Below are positions 53,691-59,785 of a stretch of DNA of 59,785 bases, one piece after another (position 1 is the stretch's first letter; each line of letters starts with the position of its first letter). The stretch is from Gemmatimonadota bacterium. Lineage in GTDB: Bacteria; JAAXHH01. Under the pieces are notes generated by a model. The model was not told where the DNA came from, did not search any database, and saw only the letters and a list, made by a program, of their open reading frames with translations. The stretch is taken from contig JAPOYX010000265.1 in the NCBI GenBank assembly GCA_026706345.1, positions 1-59,785 of the forward strand, in the 5' to 3' direction. The position numbers and the translations under genes are program-made.

Positions 53691-54440
53691 ATGTGGCGGA
53701 CGGCGCCCTCCGGCGCGGCGTGGCGGCTGGACCCCGGCCAGATCCATCTCTGGCGCGCTTCACTCGATCTGCCGCCAGCGCGGGTCCGGGAGCTGGAGCG
53801 CTTCCTTTCCCCTGACGAACTGGCCCGGGCGAAGCGTTTCGTCGCGCGCAGCGTGCGGGGACGTTACACCACGGCCCGTGCCGTCCTGCGAAACATCCTG
53901 GCGCGGTACGTTTCCGCAACCCCGGAAGACCTGCGTTTCAGCTACACCGAGTACGGGAAGCCCGACCTCGCCCATCCCGCGACGTCCATCCGGTTCAACG
54001 TATCCCATTCCCACGACCTGGCCGTTTACGCGCTGACCACCGGACAGTCCGTGGGGGTCGACGTGGAATACCTGCACCGACGCGCGATCGTGGACCGGCT
54101 GAAGATCGCCTACCGTTTTTTCTCCGACCGGGAATATAACGCCCTGGCGTCCATGCCGCCGTGGCGACGCGACCAGGCCTTCCTGGCATGCTGGACGCGG
54201 AAGGAAGCCGTCGTCAAAGCCATCGGCCAGGGCCTTTCCTGTCCCCTCGACCAGTTCGACGTCACCGTCGATCCCGGCGATCCGGCCGAACTGCTAGCCA
54301 CGCGCTGGGACGTCTCGGACGCGCAGCACTGGTCCATGGCGTCCGTCGATCCCGGCCCGGACTATATCGGGGCGATGGCCGTGAAAAACCGGGACATTCG
54401 TCTCTGTTTCTGGCAGTGGGACCATGCGCAGTTCGAATGA
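53691..54440 (+). CDS. 4'-phosphopantetheinyl transferase (Sfp type)
   Basis: Transfers phosphopantetheine to carrier proteins. The 249-residue pseudo-dimeric fold has the Mg-binding GVDVE (Asp124, Glu126), the RFNVSHSHDLAVYA segment and FLACWTRKEAVVKAIGQG with the catalytic Lys. ATG 53691 (AGGGA 7 nt upstream) is preferred to ATG 53661, which overlaps the preceding gene and has a poor ribosome binding site. No NRPS or PKS gene is in the window, so the partner carrier protein is elsewhere. Confidence 0.93.
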   Translation: MWRTAPSGAAWRLDPGQIHLWRASLDLPPARVRELERFLSPDELARAKRFVARSVRGRYTTARAVLRNILARYVSATPEDLRFSYTEYGKPDLAHPATSIRFNVSHSHDLAVYALTTGQSVGVDVEYLHRRAIVDRLKIAYRFFSDREYNALASMPPWRRDQAFLACWTRKEAVVKAIGQGLSCPLDQFDVTVDPGDPAELLATRWDVSDAQHWSMASVDPGPDYIGAMAVKNRDIRLCFWQWDHAQFE

Positions 54441-54462
54441 GCATTGAAACCGAGGAGCATCC

Positions 54463-55347
54463 ATGTCCGAGAAATTCTGCCCGCTGAACCTGACCCCGGA
54501 GGAACTCGTCGAATACACGCCGGACTGGGACGGCGAACGCTTCCCCGACGGCCGCCCGATGGTGCCCGACGGGATCATCGAACGGATGAAGAACGTCTCC
54601 GTCACCCAGGCCTGGGGCGTGATGCGCGGGGCGGGGTACGAATACCAGTACGAGGGCGGATGGGCGCAGACCCATCCCGGCAAGACGCTCGTGGGACGGG
54701 CGGTGACGGCCATGTACATGCCCCGGCGGCCGGCCATGCGCGCGGTGATGGAGGCGAAAGGCGCCGCCCACGGCTGCATCGGCGACCAGATCTCCTGGCC
54801 CATCGATATGCTGGTCCCGGGCGACGTCTACGTGGCGGACACCTACGGCAAGGTGGACGAGGGGCCCATCATAGGCGACAACCTGGCCACGGCCATCTAC
54901 GCGAACTCAGGCAACGGCGTGGTCTTCGACGGATCGGTGCGGGACCTGGAAGGCATCGAGGAACTGGAGGATTTCGCCTGCTTCGTCCGGGGCTGGCACC
55001 CCTCCTATGCCTCGCCCACCATCATGCTGCTGGGCGTCAACACCGCGGTGCGCATCGGCCAGGCCACCGTCATGCCCGGCGACGTGGTCCTGGGCAAGCG
55101 CGAAGGGGTCGTCTTCATCCCGCCCCACCTCGCGGAGACCGTCGTGAAGACCTCGGAACTCGTCCAGCTGCGGGACATGTTCGGCAAGCAGCGGCTGCGG
55201 GAAGGGAAATACACGCCCGGACAGATCGACGACCGGTGGACGGACGAAATGGAGGCGGATTTCTCCGAGTGGCTGGAGGGTCATATGGACGAATTACCTG
55301 TCCCGAAGGAAGCCATCCAGGACCTGTTGAAGGAGCGGACGTGGTGA
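54463..55347 (+). CDS. RraA-like / HMG aldolase family protein
   Basis: The 294-residue product is related to RraA-like proteins and 4-hydroxy-4-methyl-2-oxoglutarate aldolases: GDNLATAIYANSGNGVVFDGSVRDLEGIEELE (recognised as GDNLATAIY and VVFDGSVRDLEG) and VMPGDVVLGKREGVVFIPPHL, with the Asp/Arg pair of the active site. It is about 90 residues longer than RraA at both ends. GAGGAG lies 5 nt before ATG 54463. With the two dehydratases in this window, cleavage of a 2-keto acid is plausible, but a role as RNase E regulator cannot be excluded for the family. Confidence 0.8.
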   Translation: MSEKFCPLNLTPEELVEYTPDWDGERFPDGRPMVPDGIIERMKNVSVTQAWGVMRGAGYEYQYEGGWAQTHPGKTLVGRAVTAMYMPRRPAMRAVMEAKGAAHGCIGDQISWPIDMLVPGDVYVADTYGKVDEGPIIGDNLATAIYANSGNGVVFDGSVRDLEGIEELEDFACFVRGWHPSYASPTIMLLGVNTAVRIGQATVMPGDVVLGKREGVVFIPPHLAETVVKTSELVQLRDMFGKQRLREGKYTPGQIDDRWTDEMEADFSEWLEGHMDELPVPKEAIQDLLKERTW

Positions 55348-55358
55348 GTTTAATTGCG

Positions 55359-55565
55359 TCAGGCACTCACTTTTGGTCTGCGCTCAAAAGCGAACTCCAT
55401 GATGTTCGCGTTTTCTTCCGCGTGTTCGATGGTCATCGGGACGAAATTGCCATCTTGATCAGGGTCCATGTAAACGTCCTCAGACACCTCCTGCGTCTCT
55501 GATACGGTGTTGTTTGTGAACACGAGGCGCAAGGTGTCCGTATCTTCAAAGCGGATCCCGGCCAT
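55359..55565 (-). CDS. DUF2283-like small protein
   Basis: ATG 55565 starts 68 residues; the core RFEDTDTLRLVFTNNTV and VSEDVYMDPDQDGNFVPM matches DUF2283 (beta-rich, conserved Asp and Gly, often next to toxin-like genes). The frame extension upstream is the read-through of a repeat and not protein-like. It overlaps the coiled-coil gene by 20 nt, so coupling is likely. Function unknown. Confidence 0.7.
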   Translation of the reverse strand: MAGIRFEDTDTLRLVFTNNTVSETQEVSEDVYMDPDQDGNFVPMTIEHAEENANIMEFAFERRPKVSA

Positions 55566-55818
55566 TCGCGAGAACTGCCTTAATCTCTTCGAGTGATAAC
55601 TCGACCTTCTCGAAACGTTTGTCCATGGATGACTCGACCTTCTCGAAACGTCTGTCCATGGATGACTCGACCTCCTCGAAACGTCTGTCCATGCAGTCAT
55701 GAAGGTTGTCAAAACGCTGGTTCATTTCATGGCGTCTGGTTTCCAGTGTCTTGAATAAGACCCGTTCGTAACGTTCAAACATTTCCTTCGTGACGTATCT
55801 TTCGTCTGTATCACTCAA
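55546..55818 (-). CDS. Small coiled-coil protein with repeats, TTG start
   Basis: TTG 55818 has an ideal AAAGGAGG 6 nt upstream and gives 90 residues. After MSDTDERYVTKEMFERYE the chain becomes a heptad-like coil with three near-identical 11-residue repeats, RRFEEVESSMD/RRFEKVESSMD/KRFEKVELSLE, made by a 33 bp tandem repeat. The C-terminus is KAVLANGRDPL. No family was recognised. The TTG overlaps the stop of the small ORF upstream (TTGA) and its end overlaps the DUF2283 gene. Confidence 0.68.
   Translation of the reverse strand: MSDTDERYVTKEMFERYERVLFKTLETRRHEMNQRFDNLHDCMDRRFEEVESSMDRRFEKVESSMDKRFEKVELSLEEIKAVLANGRDPL
55595..55693. repeat. 33 bp tandem repeat, three copies, inside the coiled-coil gene
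   Basis: Units begin at 55595, 55628 and 55661 with only few base changes; each is in frame and encodes 11 residues. Confidence 0.85.
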
Positions 55819-55979
55819 CTCGTTCCTCCTTTGGAATTGGCAATCGACCGCTTGGGGTTTCCCGCTACAGCGAGGGATGTGATGCTCTTTGGCCCTGATG
55901 TAGATGACGGTTGAAACACGACCGCGCGATCCGTCCACGAAAACCCCTCTGTTAGATCGTCATATTCCTTTAGTGTCAT
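55815..55979 (-). CDS. Possible 54-residue ORF upstream of the coiled-coil gene
   Basis: ATG 55979 opens a frame starting MTLKEYDDLTEGFSW. Its stop overlaps the TTG of the next gene (TTGA), typical of translational coupling. The ribosome binding site is poor and the second half is unremarkable. No family recognised. Treat as tentative. Confidence 0.35.
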   Translation of the reverse strand: MTLKEYDDLTEGFSWTDRAVVFQPSSTSGPKSITSLAVAGNPKRSIANSKGGTS

Positions 55980-56034
55980 TTATCATCGAATTCTCGTGAT
56001 GAAATCGCGATATTGCCCAACAGGGGCAGCATGG

Positions 56035-56268
56035 TCAACCCGTCAGCGCCCATCCCGCGGGAATACCTATCACGCCATCGCCCAGGTCTCGTATGTGTGG
56101 ATCGCCGGATAGCACCAGCGCCTGCAGGACGGGTTTGTCCAGGATCTCCTCCAACCGGCGCAGGTGGCGCGCGTCCTTGTGCGAAACCCTATCCTTGTAC
56201 TTAATCTCGATAGGCACATAGCCGCTTTCGGCCTCGATCAGCAGATCGACTTCCCGGCCGTAAAAATG
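56035..56268 (-). pseudogene. C-terminal remnant of a DUF4143-type ATPase
   Basis: Minus-strand codons from 56268 read HFYGREVDLLIEAESGY, then PIEIKYKDRVSHKDARHL and ending LVLSGDPHIRDLGDGVIGIPAGW. This is the characteristic C-terminus of AAA ATPases with DUF4143 (REVDLLIE / PIEIK). The N-terminal ATPase is missing, the frame meets a stop at 56287-56289, and no start exists. The next 115 bp up to rmuC (56290-56405) hold a short plus-strand frame, WDHHKSLEETVPERDYRLPV, possibly another gene fragment. Confidence 0.75.
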
Positions 56269-56405
56269 GTTAGGTATTAGGTGGGATCACCATAAGAGCT
56301 TGGAAGAAACTGTGCCAGAGCGGGATTACAGACTACCTGTTGAAGTAAAGGGAAGGTAGGGAATGGGGCTTGGAAACGACGCGATCGATTCCTGGCCGTG
56401 ATCAG

Positions 56406-57749
56406 TTATCCATCGTTGTCAACGACGCGCCCGTCCGCGTCTTCAGCCTGGTCTTCTTCCGGCTTACCGTCTGTCAGTTTCTGGATTGAACCGGGGACGG
56501 CATCGACAGGCGGAACTTCGGGCAATTCCCGCGTAATGGGGACGTTCAACTCGGTAAACCGCCGGGCAGCCGGTGCCACGCGGGTATCCCACGATCCGAC
56601 ACTTCGATTGTACCGTTCGATAGCCTGCCGAAGCGAATTGCCCACGTTGACGTAATGCCCCGCGAAAACCGCCAGCCGCTCGTACATCTCCTTGCCCAGG
56701 TCGCTTATCTGCCTAGCGGTCTCAGCGACTCGTATCTGCTGCCAGGACATCTCCACGGCCTTGAGCAGGGCCAGCAGGGCCGGTGGCGTGACGATCACCA
56801 CGTTTTTCTCCAGCGCACGCTCGGTCAGGCCGGGTTCGCGTTCGACCGCGGGAAGGAAGGCAAATTCGGGCACTACCATCACCACCATGTCGGGCGTCGT
56901 GGCGAGTATGTTCCAGTATTCTTTCTTCGCAAGCGAATCGACGTGATTTTTCATCTGGCTGACATGGCGGTCGAATGCGGCCGACCTGGTTTCGTCATCG
57001 TCCGTCTCGAAGGCTTCCATGAGCGCCGTCAGCGACACCTTGGAATCGAGAATCACCGTACGGTCCTGAGGCAGGTGGACGATAACGTCAGTTCGTATTC
57101 GTTCCCCTTCGTTGTTGAAGGTGTCCTGTACCGTGAAATCGATGTCCTTCCGCAGGCCGGACAGTTCGAGTACACGCTCGAGCTGCGTCTCCCCCCAGCG
57201 GCCACGCACGTCGGGCCGCTTCAACGCATTCGACAACGCCTGGGCTTCTTCAGCCAGTTCCTTGTTGGTCCGCATGAGGTTCGATATCTGCGTCTGAAAT
57301 TCGCCCGCGTTCTTGGCACGCGCCTTATCCAGCGTCTCGATCTTCTCCGACAGTGGTTTGACCAGTTTCTCCACCGCCTCCTGCCGCGCCTTTAACGATT
57401 CCTCAGCGTTAGCCTTGAACGATTCCTGTTGAGACTTCAGGACTTCGGACGACAGTGCCTTGAACGTATCCTTGAACCGTTTCTCCACTTCGTCGCGCTC
57501 TCCTAAACGTTCCTCAGCATTGGAGAGTTTCTGAAGTAGCCCGGCCCGTTCGACTTCCAACTGCCGGGCCTCCTCCAGCGACTTCCGCGCTTCGGCCAGT
57601 TGATCGCGCATCAAACCCAACTCGGTCTCCATTCCGGCCTTATCGCCGCTGAGTTGCTCGACGCGTGCGTGGGACTTCAGCAGACGGGCCAGTAGGAATA
57701 TCGCACCGGCGAGAAGCACGACGAGCAATGTGATCGTAATAGTATCCAT
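56406..57749 (-). CDS. rmuC: RmuC family protein
   Basis: RmuC limits DNA inversions and is a predicted nuclease-like protein anchored to the membrane. An N-terminal membrane helix (about 4-22) is followed by a long coiled coil (about 25-170) and a conserved domain (about 175-400) with RGRWGETQLERVLELSGL, DVIVHLPQDRTVILDSKVSL, YWNILATTPDMVVMVVP and the ERYNRSVGSWDTRV core. Length 447. The C-terminal acidic tail is low complexity. Promoter proposed at 57836-57864. Confidence 0.93.
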   Translation of the reverse strand: MDTITITLLVVLLAGAIFLLARLLKSHARVEQLSGDKAGMETELGLMRDQLAEARKSLEEARQLEVERAGLLQKLSNAEERLGERDEVEKRFKDTFKALSSEVLKSQQESFKANAEESLKARQEAVEKLVKPLSEKIETLDKARAKNAGEFQTQISNLMRTNKELAEEAQALSNALKRPDVRGRWGETQLERVLELSGLRKDIDFTVQDTFNNEGERIRTDVIVHLPQDRTVILDSKVSLTALMEAFETDDDETRSAAFDRHVSQMKNHVDSLAKKEYWNILATTPDMVVMVVPEFAFLPAVEREPGLTERALEKNVVIVTPPALLALLKAVEMSWQQIRVAETARQISDLGKEMYERLAVFAGHYVNVGNSLRQAIERYNRSVGSWDTRVAPAARRFTELNVPITRELPEVPPVDAVPGSIQKLTDGKPEEDQAEDADGRVVDNDG

Positions 57750-57835
57750 TTCAGGGTTTCCGGTTAATGTCGGCCCTGCACCAGGTTAACTCGTGCTGGA
57801 TTTCGTACAACTATTGTCAAGAGACATGAAGAGTA

Positions 57836-57864
57836 ATAAGACACCAGGGAAGTACCGTAGTCAA
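57836..57864 (-). promoter_or_regulatory. Candidate promoter of rmuC
   Basis: TTGACT (57859-57864), 17 bp, TCTTAT (57836-57841), about 80 nt before the rmuC start. Confidence 0.4.
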
Positions 57865-57879
57865 GCAATCTGACCACCG

Positions 57880-58554
57880 CTATCCCGCCATCCACTCAGA
57901 CGCGATTCGAGCCAGTTCCTCCATGACGGGTTCGTCGGTATTCCGTCGCTTCAGCACCTTGAAACCATGATCCGCGGTATCCACGACGTGCAGCGTCGCG
58001 TCAGGCAAGTCATTTACGACCGGCTGCAGCAGATCCAGGTCCGCCATCGAGTCCCTTTGTCCGGACAGGAACAGCATGGGTACCTCTACCGACTTCAGGT
58101 GCTCGGCACGCTCCGTATTCTTCTTGCTCGCATGGAGCGGAAAGGCGAAGAATACGATGCCCCGCAGCCCTTCGATGGGTTCCTGGGCACACGCCATCGA
58201 AACCATGCGGCCGCTCATGGAATGTCCGCCGGCGAACACCGGAAGTTCGCCAGCTTCCCGTTGTGCCGTCTCAATGGCGGCGCGTACCGTGGCCAGACGC
58301 ACCTTTTCGCCGTCCATCCCGCCGCCGCCCTTTTCGGAATAGGGATAGTTGAATCGAAAAGTGGCTACCCCCGCATCGTTCAGCGCTTCGCTCAGTTCCT
58401 CCATGAATCGATGACGCATGTTCGTGCCCGAGCCGTGTCCCAGCACGAGCAGGGCCTTCGCGGTGGCCGGCCCGCCCGGACGAGCCAGTATGGCCGAAAC
58501 CTCGCCTTTCTCTTCAGTCGCGATAAACTTCAATTCCCTCGTATCAAAGGACAT
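57880..58554 (-). CDS. Alpha/beta hydrolase, dienelactone hydrolase-like / KANL3-Tex30 type
   Basis: The 224-residue product has the oxyanion turn LVLGHGSGTNMRH, the nucleophile elbow GGHSMSGRM (Ser112), FLSGQRDSMADLD (Asp) and DTADHGFKVLKR (His). The GHGSG segment and the small size fit the KANL3/Tex30-like hydrolases. GGAGG 5 nt before ATG 58554. Substrate unknown. Confidence 0.85.
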   Translation of the reverse strand: MSFDTRELKFIATEEKGEVSAILARPGGPATAKALLVLGHGSGTNMRHRFMEELSEALNDAGVATFRFNYPYSEKGGGGMDGEKVRLATVRAAIETAQREAGELPVFAGGHSMSGRMVSMACAQEPIEGLRGIVFFAFPLHASKKNTERAEHLKSVEVPMLFLSGQRDSMADLDLLQPVVNDLPDATLHVVDTADHGFKVLKRRNTDEPVMEELARIASEWMAG

Positions 58555-58626
58555 TCAAACCTCCAGTGATCCTCTTTTCTCTCCCTGTCGATCGCGCCGC
58601 CAATGATCGTTTGCTGCCACGTACTG

Positions 58627-59118
58627 CTATGCGCGCTTCGGATAGTCGTACAGCACCTCGTCGCCACCCTGATCTCCCACGGTGGACCAGGTGTCTGTCT
58701 GGAACCTGAGGTGCAACACCGCGCAGGTGGGCATATTGAAGATCTCTCTGGGCCCCAGGTGATTCGCAAGATCCGTCAAGCCCGGATTGTGCCCGAACAG
58801 CATCAAGATTCTCACCGAATCTTCCACGCCTCGGATCGCATGGAGCAGTTCGGCAACGCTCGCATGAAAGAGGCGTTCCTCCACCGCAATGCCTTCGCGA
58901 GGATATTCGAGCTTCCCGGCTATTGTCCGCGCCGTGTCCAGCGCACGCACCGCGGAACTCGAAACCAGAAGGTCCGGTTTATACTCGCTCCGTCGCAGTC
59001 GCTCCCCCATCTCCGGCGCGTCCCGCTTCCCGCGCTTGTTCAGTGGCCGCTCATGATCGCGGAGGGCGGGGTCCTTCCAGCTCGACTTGGCGTGGCGAAC
59101 CAGGATGAGGTCTTTCAC
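58627..59118 (-). CDS. Histidine phosphatase, SixA-like
   Basis: The start GTG 59118 gives MKDLILVRHAKSSW with the RHxx phosphohistidine motif. Further conserved parts are DHERPLNKRGKRD, SSSAVRALDTARTIA and FGHNPGLTDL (second catalytic His). Length 163. In E. coli SixA dephosphorylates a phosphohistidine of the nitrogen PTS; whether that holds here is unknown. GGGAG lies 9 nt upstream. The longer frame to 59151 adds non-conserved residues. Confidence 0.88.
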   Translation of the reverse strand: MKDLILVRHAKSSWKDPALRDHERPLNKRGKRDAPEMGERLRRSEYKPDLLVSSSAVRALDTARTIAGKLEYPREGIAVEERLFHASVAELLHAIRGVEDSVRILMLFGHNPGLTDLANHLGPREIFNMPTCAVLHLRFQTDTWSTVGDQGGDEVLYDYPKRA

Positions 59119-59325
59119 CGGTACGCACTCCCATGGATGAACGGTGCGCACGGCAGCGAGGATCAGGGGACGGCAGCCTGATCTGTCGTCTTAGCTGCAT
59201 CTCAGGCGCATAACATAAGTATCTCAGGTGAGTCTCGGGCACATCCCAGGCGCAAGACAGGAGCAATCTGTGTTGGATTCAAGCACCCGATCGCCGGGCT
59301 GCCTCGGACTCCACGGCAGGTACAC

Positions 59326-59785
59326 TCACGCTACCGAACGGCGGTCCGCCTTGGACTTCGCGGGCAGGCTGAACGGCCGATCGTGGCGGAGACTCGGCAC
59401 GCGCCGGCGTGCGCTGGCGACGCTTTCCAGATCCACCGTAGCGACGACGACGCCCACGTCCTCGCCGCCATCGGCCAGGACCTCGCCCCAGGGGGAGATG
59501 ATGAGCGAATGACCGTACACCTCGCCGCCGCCCGGAATAGAACCCGCGGCGCAGGGGGCCAACACCACGGCGCCGTTCTCGATGGCCCGGGCGCGGTTCA
59601 GTACGTGCCAGTGGGCCTGTCCCGTCGTCTTCGTGAACGCCGCCGGCACGGCGAGGATCTCGGCGCCGGCCTGCGCCAGCGTGCGGTAGAGCTGGGGGAA
59701 GCGCAGGTCGTAACAGGTGGTCATGCCGAGGCGGCCCCAGGGTGTGTCGGTCACCACGGCCAGTTCGCCGGGGGATACGACGTCC
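59326..59785 (-). CDS. Carbon-nitrogen hydrolase (nitrilase superfamily), cut by the right edge
   Basis: The C-terminal 152 residues are visible. The catalytic Cys lies in GMTTCYDLRFPQLYR; VPAAFTKTTGQAHWHVLNRARAIEN and GHSLIISPWGEVL follow, matching the Nit1/Nit2 group (deaminated-glutathione or omega-amidases). The N-terminal part with the Glu and Lys of the triad is outside the window, so the subtype is uncertain. The gap to SixA (59119-59325) holds a degenerate CATCTCAGGCGCA-like repeat (59209-59260) and no gene. Confidence 0.9.
   Translation of the reverse strand, partial: DVVSPGELAVVTDTPWGRLGMTTCYDLRFPQLYRTLAQAGAEILAVPAAFTKTTGQAHWHVLNRARAIENGAVVLAPCAAGSIPGGGEVYGHSLIISPWGEVLADGGEDVGVVVATVDLESVASARRRVPSLRHDRPFSLPAKSKADRRSVA

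Noticed and set aside
55595-55693. Possible short CRISPR-like array
   Set aside because: Repeats are contiguous without spacers, in frame, and encode a coiled coil.

Overview
The window (59.8 kb, GC-rich) looks like a chromosomal segment of a Gram-negative, outer-membrane bacterium. It carries a Tol envelope operon, two SusC-like TonB-dependent receptors, a DUF5916 barrel protein, a protease/propeller/barrel fusion, Bacteroidetes-style ParE/ParC, two sulfatases and several sugar-acid enzymes. This mix suggests the FCB superphylum, perhaps an uncultured lineage such as Latescibacterota; that placement is an inference from gene content only. No rRNA, tRNA, CRISPR array, phage gene or transposase was recognised.

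Layout. 1-4.4 kb: a Tol operon on the minus strand (tolQ-tolR-tolA-like-tolB-cpoB), then the start of an unlabelled lipoprotein gene at the left edge. 4.5-6.5 kb: an unusual MDR dehydrogenase and a ferredoxin-NADP reductase. 6.6-16.1 kb: the 1142-residue protease/propeller/barrel protein and two tandem TonB-dependent receptors. 16.2-18.9 kb: a purine permease, tsaD and a small zinc-ribbon gene behind one promoter. 19.1-25.6 kb: DUF4097, proline dehydrogenase and sulfatase genes, divergent from a DUF5916 gene with a TTG start. 25.7-30.9 kb: parE-parC-mannonate dehydratase-like operon. 31-34.5 kb: DRE-TIM aldolase, M20 peptidase and acyl-CoA dehydrogenase. 35-41.1 kb: map, then DUF4202, a sulfatase and a very large GNAT/beta-sandwich fusion. 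41.1-42.1 kb: a sigma-70 region 4-like regulator and a compact mini-gene for a peptide of 35-37 residues. 42.1-45.7 kb: eno-ftsB-recO and a PfkB-like protein lacking the catalytic motif. 45.8-49.4 kb: a VWA membrane protein with a caspase/C13-like protein that lacks the catalytic Cys. 49.4-55.3 kb, plus strand: dihaem cytochrome c, DUF4412, galactonate dehydratase, amidohydrolase, Sfp-type transferase and RraA-like aldolase. 55.3-56.3 kb: a cluster of tiny overlapping genes and a broken ATPase gene. 56.4-59.8 kb: rmuC, an alpha/beta hydrolase, SixA phosphatase and a nitrilase-family gene cut by the right edge.

Themes. Sugar-acid catabolism recurs (mannonate and galactonate dehydratases, aldolases, a KDG-kinase-like protein) alongside polymer-processing genes (sulfatases, GNAT fusion, outer-membrane receptors). 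Nine promoter candidates have a TTGACA-like -35 box 16-18 bp from a -10 box, and many UTRs are short. Start codons are often TTG or GTG. Short tandem duplications with periods of 9, 18 and 31-35 bp lie in promoters, signal peptides, linkers and coiled coils across the window.
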